NCBI GenBank assembly: GCA_003131945.1
Contig: PKWD01000400.1
Location: 6,266-15,342 of the forward strand
DNA length: 9,077 nucleotides
DNA from: Acidimicrobiaceae bacterium
GTDB lineage: Bacteria; Actinomycetota; Acidimicrobiia; Acidimicrobiales; UBA8190
Reading direction: 5' to 3'
In this document: one piece after another, positions 1 through 4,871 of the stretch
Numbering within the stretch: the stretch's first letter is position 1
Layout: each line of letters starts with the position of its first letter
The notes under the pieces: generated by a model
Databases searched by the model: none
What the model saw: the letters and a program-made list of their open reading frames with translations, nothing else
What the model was told of the DNA's origin: nothing
Position numbers and translations under genes: made by a program

Positions 1-187
1 CTCCTCTCCGCACCGGAGGCGCCCGAACTCCGAATCTGACCTTTCCCCGTACGAGGAACCCACGGGGGAGGGTGGATCAGACGGCGGCATCGGCCGTCAG
101 GTTCTTCGTGAGAGACGGGCTTTCTCGTCTGGGGTACCGCCCACGCGGCTAGCCACGGCAAAACCAGCGCGGTTCGATGCCGCGCCC

Positions 188-209
188 AAGGTGTTGTGAA
201 GGTGTTCTG
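188..209 (+). repeat. Tandem 11-bp direct repeat in the rtcB leader
   Basis: AAGGTGTTGTG (188-198) is followed directly by AAGGTGTTCTG (199-209), matching at 10 of 11 positions, and a third AAG begins at 210. The second copy ends 11 nt before the rtcB Shine-Dalgarno sequence. An 11-bp period is about one turn of the DNA helix, so two adjacent half-sites on one face for a regulator are possible. That role is inference; a chance duplication is the alternative. Confidence 0.6.
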
Positions 210-220
210 AAGTCGCGGGC

Positions 221-227
221 AAGGAGG
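221..227 (+). promoter_or_regulatory. Ribosome binding site of rtcB
   Basis: AAGGAGG lies 8 nt before the ATG at 236. It is a near-perfect anti-16S match and fixes the rtcB start. Confidence 0.85.
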
Positions 228-235
228 CACGCATC

Positions 236-1429
236 ATGCCGGAGAGGATCGGCAACGTTCTGTCATGGGGCAGTGACGTGGAGAAGGAGGCAATCGAGCA
301 GGCGGCCAAGGCCAGCCGGCTTCCCTTCGTGAAGGGTCATCTGGCTCTCATGCCGGACGCGCACGTCGGTATGGGGGCGACCATCGGATCGGTGATCCCG
401 ACCCAGGGGGCCATCGTCCCTTCGTCCGTCGGGGTGGACATCGGTTGCGGGATGATCGCGGCCGAGACGGACCTGACCGCCGCTCGCCTGCCCGACGATC
501 TCGACCGTTTTCTCGGACAGGTCGAACGTGTGGTCCCGGCCGGCGTCGGCCAGGGTCATTCGTTCGCCAACCGCTCCGAACGCCAGCGTCGTACGCTCCT
601 GGCCCCTGCCTATACCGGCGCCTCCGACCTGAGCGGCAAGCAGGTCGCCAAGATCACCGACCAGTTCGGCACGCTCGGTTCGGGCAACCACTTCGTGGAG
701 GTGTGCCTCGACGAGCGCGACCACGTGTGGGTCGTTCTCCACTCCGGCAGCCGCGGCATCGGGAACCAGCTGGCGACCCGGCACATCGAGGCGGCGAAGG
801 GACTGATGAAGAAGCTCTTCATCTCGCTGGAGGACCCTGACCTCGCCTATCTGGTGGAGGACACCCCCGAGTTCGACGCCTACATCGCCGACATGCTTTG
901 GGCCCAGGACTACGCCCGGGCCAACCGGGAGGCGATGATGGACGCCGTCCTGGCCGAGCTTTGGGGCTACGTCGGCACCAGCCGTGACACGTCCGATGTC
1001 GGACACGAGATCGGTCGGACCAACTGTCACCACAATTACACGGAGCAGGAGCACCACCACGGCCACGATGTCTGGCTGACCCGGAAGGGGGCCATCCGGG
1101 CGCGCCAGGGTGATGTCGGCGTCATCCCCGGATCAATGGGTACCTCGAGCTACATCGTGCGCGGCCTCGGAAACCCGGCCAGCTACTTCTCCTGCTCCCA
1201 CGGCGCCGGCCGGCGCATGAGCCGGTCGCGGGCGCGTCGCGAGATAGCGCTCCAGGACTTCGTGACCTCCATGGAGGGACGCGACTGGCAGCAGGGCAAC
1301 GCCGACCAGCTGCTCGACGAGGCGCCCCAGGCCTACAAGGACATCGACCAGGTCATGGCCGACCAGGCCGACCTCGTGGCTGTCGAGCACACCCTGCACC
1401 AAATCCTCAACTATAAGGGGACGACCTGA
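236..1429 (+). CDS. rtcB: RtcB-family RNA-splicing ligase
   Basis: GTP- and Mn2+-dependent ligase that joins RNA ends carrying a 2',3'-cyclic phosphate or 3'-phosphate to 5'-OH ends; in bacteria it is linked to RNA repair in the cytoplasm. The 397-residue product is close to the usual size (E. coli about 408) and looks complete. Family blocks occur in order: PDAHVGMGATIGSVIPT (40-56), GVDIGCGM (66-73), LGSGNHFVE (148-155), HSGSRG (169-174), NCHHNY (263-268), GVIPGSMGTSSYIVRG (295-310) and SHGAGR (321-326). From these, the expected metal ligands are D68, C71, H152, H169 and H266. H322 is the histidine that becomes guanylylated, and the terminal lysine K394 is present. The ATG at 236 has an excellent ribosome binding site. 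No archease (a common RtcB activator), RtcA or RtcR gene is visible. The gene converges on the MFS gene with a 39-nt gap. Confidence 0.96.
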   Translation: MPERIGNVLSWGSDVEKEAIEQAAKASRLPFVKGHLALMPDAHVGMGATIGSVIPTQGAIVPSSVGVDIGCGMIAAETDLTAARLPDDLDRFLGQVERVVPAGVGQGHSFANRSERQRRTLLAPAYTGASDLSGKQVAKITDQFGTLGSGNHFVEVCLDERDHVWVVLHSGSRGIGNQLATRHIEAAKGLMKKLFISLEDPDLAYLVEDTPEFDAYIADMLWAQDYARANREAMMDAVLAELWGYVGTSRDTSDVGHEIGRTNCHHNYTEQEHHHGHDVWLTRKGAIRARQGDVGVIPGSMGTSSYIVRGLGNPASYFSCSHGAGRRMSRSRARREIALQDFVTSMEGRDWQQGNADQLLDEAPQAYKDIDQVMADQADLVAVEHTLHQILNYKGTT

Positions 1430-1435
1430 TCGGGC

Positions 1436-1456
1436 CCTTCTCGAGAGCCTCGAAGG
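1436..1456. terminator. Weak hairpin between convergent rtcB and MFS genes
   Basis: CCTTC (1436-1440) can pair with GAAGG (1452-1456) around an 11-nt loop that includes the palindrome TCTCGAGA. It sits in the 39-nt gap between two convergent stop codons, where a bidirectional terminator would be expected. The stem is short and there is no T-run on either side, so this is a placement-based guess. Confidence 0.2.
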
Positions 1457-1468
1457 AGCGCCTGGTCA

Positions 1469-2713
1469 TCAGGCGGTGACGACGGCGTTGCTGTCGTCGA
1501 CCGCCGGTGTGGGACGGAACCGATGCCACGCCGACAGGATGACGGTGGCGGCCCCGAAGCCGGCGCCGAGGATACACACGCCGTTCCAGCCGGCGCCGGA
1601 GAACACGGCACCGGCGGTCAGTGATCCGAGGGCGCCACCGACGAAGTAACAGACCATGTAGGCACTGTTGATACGGCTCCGAGCATCGGGCCGAAGGGTG
1701 TAGATCACCGCCTGGTTGGTGATCTGCATCCCCTGGGTCCCGATGTCGAGAACCACGATGCCGGCCAGCAGGGCAACGACCGATGTCTTGCCCAGGGCCA
1801 GGAGTCCGAACGAGATGACGAGAAGGATCCCGGCAACGGTGGTGGCGGCGGTGACGCGATGGGAGTCAGCCATCTTCCCCGCCAGGTTGGCGGCCAACAC
1901 ACCGCCTACTCCGGCCAGACCGAAGAGGCCGATCACGGCGTTGCTGTAGTTGTACGGCAAAGCCGACAACAAGAAGGCCAGTGCCGTCCAGAGAACGCTG
2001 AAAGCCCCGAAGGCGCAGGCACCGAGCGCGGCGCGACGGCGTAGGACGGGCTCGTCGACGAGGAGGCGCAGAGATGAACCCACGAGACCCCGGTAGGAAA
2101 CGTGGGGCCGAGCAGACTCGCTCGGCAGCGCCTTGCGCATGACCAGGGCGAAGCCGAACATGAGGACGGCCGAGATCCAGTAGACGGCGCGCCAGCCGGC
2201 CGCCTCGGACACGAGTCCGCTGAAAGTGCGCGCCAACAGGATGCCCAACAGGAGTCCGGTCATGATGCGGGCCACCACCCGACCCCGTCTCTGTTCCGGG
2301 GCCAGGTCGGCGGCAAAGGGAATCATGACCTGCCCGGCCACTGATGCACCTCCCACCGTGACGGCTCCCACCTCGAAGAGCCAGAGGGTGGGAGCGACGG
2401 CACAGAGCACGAGGGCGGCGGTGGCGGCCAGGAAGAGGATGACAGCCAGACGACGCCGGGGGTAGAGGTCGCCCAGGGGGACGACGAGCAGGAGCCCGGC
2501 GGCGTATCCAACTTGGCTGACCGTCACCACCGTTGCCGCCACCGCCGAGCCGACCCCGAAGCTACGGGCCACGTTATGCAACAGCGGTTGGGCGTAGTAA
2601 AGGTTGGCCACTATGGCACCCGTGGCCACCGCCATGAGTCCGACCAGTCGATTCGAAAGCCCCTCAGGCGTTCGGTCAGGTTCGGCGGGCGATGAAGAGC
2701 GCGAGGAAGCCAC
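1469..2713 (-). CDS. MFS transporter, YgaY/AraJ-type efflux permease
   Basis: Twelve-helix major facilitator of the inner membrane, probably a proton-driven exporter; the substrate cannot be read from sequence. With the GTG start at 2713 it has 414 residues, the usual size. Helix 1 carries ANLYYAQPLL (36-45), typical of the COG2814 group. The motif A region is GDLYPRRR (81-88) after helix 2, a charged central linker lies near 192-230, and the second half holds DIGTQGMQITNQAVIYTL (323-340) and RSRINSAYMVCYFVGGALGS (345-364), a strong signature of this subfamily. The frame stays open upstream to a GTG at 2830 (453 residues), but that extension is Pro/Arg/Gly/His-rich and crosses two inverted repeats, so I reject it. 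No start has a good ribosome binding site, so the start is uncertain; an ATG at 2635 would cut into helix 1. The gene follows the propeller gene on the same strand after about 140 nt. Confidence 0.9.
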   Translation of the reverse strand: MASSRSSSPAEPDRTPEGLSNRLVGLMAVATGAIVANLYYAQPLLHNVARSFGVGSAVAATVVTVSQVGYAAGLLLVVPLGDLYPRRRLAVILFLAATAALVLCAVAPTLWLFEVGAVTVGGASVAGQVMIPFAADLAPEQRRGRVVARIMTGLLLGILLARTFSGLVSEAAGWRAVYWISAVLMFGFALVMRKALPSESARPHVSYRGLVGSSLRLLVDEPVLRRRAALGACAFGAFSVLWTALAFLLSALPYNYSNAVIGLFGLAGVGGVLAANLAGKMADSHRVTAATTVAGILLVISFGLLALGKTSVVALLAGIVVLDIGTQGMQITNQAVIYTLRPDARSRINSAYMVCYFVGGALGSLTAGAVFSGAGWNGVCILGAGFGAATVILSAWHRFRPTPAVDDSNAVVTA

Positions 2714-2723
2714 CAGTGGTGGC
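2709..2723. repeat. 15-bp palindrome over the likely MFS start
   Basis: GCCACCA (2709-2715) and TGGTGGC (2717-2723) are perfect 7-bp arms around one central base. The preferred GTG start of the MFS gene (2713-2711) lies inside it. Its form suits a dimeric DNA-binding repressor better than an RNA hairpin, because the loop would be tiny. No regulator gene lies beside it; function is inference. Confidence 0.45.
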
Positions 2724-2758
2724 CAACCACCAAAGGCCCGGGGGTATTCCTTTGGATG

Positions 2759-2793
2759 TCCGGTGGCGTGCCCCGACGACAGATGCCACCGGA
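2759..2793. repeat. 9-bp inverted repeat in the MFS leader
   Basis: TCCGGTGGC (2759-2767) and GCCACCGGA (2785-2793) are perfect inverted arms around a 17-nt loop. Together with the neighbouring hairpin at 2800-2816 it occupies the gap between the propeller stop and the likely MFS start. It could form an RNA hairpin in the transcript, acting as an attenuator or as a terminator after the propeller gene, although no T-run follows on the minus strand. Confidence 0.5.
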
Positions 2794-2799
2794 GACGTG

Positions 2800-2816
2800 G
2801 CCGCCTTGTTGGCGGC
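2800..2816. terminator. GC-rich hairpin after the propeller gene
   Basis: GCCGCC (2800-2805) pairs with GGCGGC (2811-2816) around a 5-nt loop, giving a stable 6-bp stem 41 nt downstream of the propeller stop codon on the minus strand. It lacks a T-run, so it is a possible factor-dependent or weak terminator at best. Confidence 0.3.
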
Positions 2817-2856
2817 GTGCCGGGGGCCACGGCCGCTCTTGCAGCACCCCGGTGGA

Positions 2857-4116
2857 CTACGGCGTTGGTGCTATCGCCACAGCACCCCCTGGACTTTGGA
2901 TCAAAGACTCGACCTTCCCGCTATGGAGGTTGATCAAGCCAATTTCTGAGTATCCGGCTGCAATAAGGGTGGCGCCGTCGGGTGTGATGGCCATGGCGCT
3001 CAACATCTCTCCAGGCGGAACGACGCTGAGAGAAGGACCGGCTGTGTTCGAACCAAGGTCGATGGACGTCACCGTGTAGTCGCTAGCGACGTAGGCGAAC
3101 TGTCCGTCGGGAGTGATGGCCAGAGGTCCCCCCGCTCCGGTCGTCACGATCTCGGGGCTGACTTGCTCTGTACTCAGTTCGATCGAAAACAGCCCGCTGG
3201 TGGTTTTGGTCTCACTGTTCGACCCATAGGCGCTGTCTGACACATAGGCGGTGCGACCGTCGGCCGTGATAGCGATGCCACCGATCGTCTCGCCGAAGCC
3301 GCACTCCGTCACGCACCGGGGCTCCTCTGACAGGACGGTGTGGCCGCCGGAGCTCAAAGGCTCAAGAGATATCGGTCGCAGTGCCTTGTCCGTCACCAGG
3401 TCAATGGGTACGACGTAGCTCGGCACGGTGTGAGTGATCGTCACTGTCTGTCTTGACGTCGGGCGATCATCGCTTTCGCTCAGGGAATCGACATACGCCA
3501 TGCGTCCATTGGGTGCCATGGCGATGGAGGTTCCCAATCCCCTCGGCCCCGGAACATCGATGGCCGGACCGACGGTCCTGGTGGCGAGGTCGATCGGAAT
3601 GACGGCGTCGGCGATCCCACCCTCCACCACATATGCCGTGCGTCCATCGGGAGTGATGGCGATGGCATTGATCGGCCAATCACCGAGGGTGATCGGCCTC
3701 TGTGCCCGGCCGCTGGGCAGATCGACAGGGACGACCTGTCCGATGAGGCGATTGCCGACATAGGCGGTCCTGCCGTCGGGACTGATGGCGATGGGGCCGG
3801 CAGAACCCGCAATGGGGACATAGGCGGTGTAGGAACCAGGTAGGGCCACAGCCTGCAACTCAGACTTGGCGTCGGGAGGGGTAACCACGTGCGCTCGTCC
3901 TCCCGGACGAACTGTCTGGGAATGGTCTGACCCTCCGAATGGGAGCAGGACGAAGATCAGCAACGGGAGCACCACGGCGAGAACACCGAGCATTCCCACT
4001 GTCGAGTTCCGGCGATGGCGTTTTCGGGCCAAGCGCAGCTTCAATTCGTCGATCGAGGATATGTTCGTCGCCGTCCCCGGCGGCAGCGCCTCCAGCAGTA
4101 CCGCTTTGATGTTCAT
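2857..4116 (-). CDS. Membrane-anchored YVTN beta-propeller, putative sigma-factor partner
   Basis: Predicted single-pass membrane protein of 419 residues. Residues 1-39 form a short basic cytoplasmic tail (ending LARKRHRR), about 40-60 are one hydrophobic helix, and the rest is an extracytoplasmic YncE-like propeller. Six xAI(S/T)PDGRTAYV-type motifs begin near residues 107, 150, 197, 279, 330 and 373. The final GGAVAIAPTP and an N-terminal TAYVPIAG strand could close a seventh blade. Blades 3-4 carry long insertions, one with a CxxxC pair (near 268-272) that could form a disulfide. Position right after an ECF sigma gene suggests an anti-sigma or sensor role; however, no zinc-finger anti-sigma motif is visible, so this is inference. 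I chose ATG 4116 because it overlaps the sigma stop as ATGA and has AGGAG 5 nt upstream. ATG 4140 (427 residues, GGAGGA 6 nt upstream) is a real alternative. Sampled G+C (55-58%) is below that of its neighbours. Confidence 0.85.
   Translation of the reverse strand: MNIKAVLLEALPPGTATNISSIDELKLRLARKRHRRNSTVGMLGVLAVVLPLLIFVLLPFGGSDHSQTVRPGGRAHVVTPPDAKSELQAVALPGSYTAYVPIAGSAGPIAISPDGRTAYVGNRLIGQVVPVDLPSGRAQRPITLGDWPINAIAITPDGRTAYVVEGGIADAVIPIDLATRTVGPAIDVPGPRGLGTSIAMAPNGRMAYVDSLSESDDRPTSRQTVTITHTVPSYVVPIDLVTDKALRPISLEPLSSGGHTVLSEEPRCVTECGFGETIGGIAITADGRTAYVSDSAYGSNSETKTTSGLFSIELSTEQVSPEIVTTGAGGPLAITPDGQFAYVASDYTVTSIDLGSNTAGPSLSVVPPGEMLSAMAITPDGATLIAAGYSEIGLINLHSGKVESLIQSPGGAVAIAPTP
2970..3800 (-). 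repeat. Internal YVTN repeat units in DNA
   Basis: Related stretches encoding the xPDGRTAYV turn recur near 2974-2997, 3101-3120, 3245-3280, 3495-3530, 3635-3665 and 3760-3795, with a degenerate copy near 3816-3831. Where no insertion intervenes, spacing is about 130 nt (43 residues, one blade). The bases remain similar as well as the protein: plus-strand GTCGGGAGTGATGGC-like strings recur. This suggests fairly recent blade duplication or homogenisation. Confidence 0.7.
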
Positions 4117-4676
4117 TGTGTCTCCTGCTTGTTCATCCATGTATCGTCCTCCGACACGGTCTGCGACTCTCTGACGTCGTTGTGCACAAGCTCCGCCAAT
4201 CGGCGGCGGGCCACGGACAGACTCGATGAGGCGGCGCCAGCCGAGATTCCCATGAGTTGCGCAACCTCCAGCTCCGAGAAGTCGCCGACGTAGCGAAGGA
4301 CTATGGCCGTTCTCTGGCGCGCCGGAAGACTGGAGACGATCCTCCAGAGGTCGGTGTCCCGCCCACCAGCGGCATTCTCCTCAGTGGGCCTGTCACGTGT
4401 CTGGCGCAACAAAAGTGCCTGCTCGAACCGGCGTCGGCGGAGGCGGCGGCGTCCGTAGTTCAAGGCAACCTTGTAGGTCCATCCCGTAGGTGAATCCATG
4501 CCGCTCACACGGGGCCATCGCTCATAGGCACGGGCAAAGGCTTCGTCAGCCGAGTCCTTGGCCAGGTCTGGCTCGGCCAGCGCCAAGGTCAGCACTGTGA
4601 CGAGTCGAGCGCTCTCTTTTCGGTACCACGATTCAAAGTCGGTGGTGGCCGAATCGTGACGTCCTGGCAACCCCAC
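4113..4676 (-). CDS. ECF-type RNA polymerase sigma factor (sigma-70 family)
   Basis: Group IV sigma factor of 187 residues, the normal size, directing RNA polymerase to a specific promoter set. Region 2 spans about 14-82: FESWYRKESARLVTVLTLAL, then DSADEAFARAYERW (2.2), then GWTYKVALNYGRRRLRRRR (2.3-2.4). An Arg-rich linker follows. Region 4 spans about 109-161, with LPARQRTAIVLRYVGDFSELEVAQ and a helix-turn-helix ending in SLSVARRRLAEL. No SnoaL-like or other C-terminal extension is present. I chose GTG 4676 because AGAGG (4684-4688) lies 7 nt upstream; the longer TTG start at 4715 adds 13 residues unlike the family. The stop overlaps the next gene as ATGA, so the propeller protein is probably made in step with it and may control it. 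Region 2.2 is somewhat divergent (K in place of the usual acidic residue), but overall identity is clear. Confidence 0.92.
   Translation of the reverse strand: MGLPGRHDSATTDFESWYRKESARLVTVLTLALAEPDLAKDSADEAFARAYERWPRVSGMDSPTGWTYKVALNYGRRRLRRRRFEQALLLRQTRDRPTEENAAGGRDTDLWRIVSSLPARQRTAIVLRYVGDFSELEVAQLMGISAGAASSSLSVARRRLAELVHNDVRESQTVSEDDTWMNKQETQ
4122..4126 (-). promoter_or_regulatory. Ribosome binding site for the ATG at 4116
   Basis: AGGAG on the minus strand lies 5 nt before the ATG at 4116, within the last codons of the sigma gene. A competing site, GGAGGA (4147-4152), lies 6 nt before the in-frame ATG at 4140, so two initiation sites 24 nt apart both look functional. Confidence 0.6.
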
Positions 4677-4871
4677 TGCCACACCTCTTCGCTGGCTGTT
4701 GCGGCACCGATCCAATACGCAATTGAGTCACGGCAGGGCTGGAGTCCTTAGTGCCGCCGACAATAAGGTCGAAACAATGGCGTCCGCATCCCCGTTCGGT
4801 CTCCGAGCCCGCGGTCGGGCAACACGGCGGTGATCAGGTTCGGATCTCGGTGCCAACGCCTCCGGATGGTT
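4677..4871. promoter_or_regulatory. Intergenic region upstream of the sigma factor gene
   Basis: This 195-nt gap between the transglutaminase stop and the sigma start is the likely place for a promoter of the sigma-propeller unit. It is locally AT-richer around 4710-4730 and 4760-4780 and holds a short inverted repeat, CAAT (4713-4716) with ATTG (4722-4725). I could not match a convincing -35/-10 pair or an ECF-type AAC/CGTC pair. No strong terminator follows the transglutaminase gene, so read-through from the upstream operon is possible. Confidence 0.35.
4684..4688 (-). promoter_or_regulatory. Ribosome binding site deciding the sigma factor start
   Basis: AGAGG on the minus strand lies 7 nt before GTG 4676. 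It supports this start over the TTG at 4715, which has no such site. Confidence 0.6.

Larger units (their letters stand above)
1..235. other. Leader region upstream of rtcB, no gene recognised
   Basis: I find no convincing gene here. Two plus-strand frames are open from the left edge (stops at 197-199 and about 150), but their translations are rich in Arg, Pro and Gly and resemble no family I know, so the 3' end of an upstream gene cannot be proved or excluded. Visible structure: a 6-bp inverted repeat, GACGGC at 80-85 with GCCGTC at 93-98; a 5-bp one, AGACG at 113-117 with CGTCT at 126-130; and a tandem repeat at 188-209. Neither hairpin is followed by a T-run, so neither is called a terminator. 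No clear -35/-10 pair was found. Confidence 0.5.

Noticed and set aside
80..98. Hairpin GACGGC/GCCGTC as a terminator of an upstream gene
   Set aside because: The stem is only 6 bp, there is no T-run after it, and no gene before it can be shown.
1..152. Possible 3' end of an upstream gene or a tRNA at the left edge
   Set aside because: No frame resembles a known protein, and no cloverleaf with a T-loop (TTCGA-type) or CCA end could be folded by eye.
2714..2830. 39-codon N-terminal extension of the MFS gene from GTG 2830
   Set aside because: The added residues are Pro/Arg/Gly/His-rich and unlike family N-termini, and the DNA is dense in inverted repeats, so it is more likely a leader. It is not formally excluded.
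4677..4800. Sigma-70 or ECF promoter upstream of the sigma gene
   Set aside because: TTG-containing hexamers on the minus strand (for example in TTGTTTCGACC) have no acceptable -10 element at 16-19 nt, and no AAC/CGTC pair was found.
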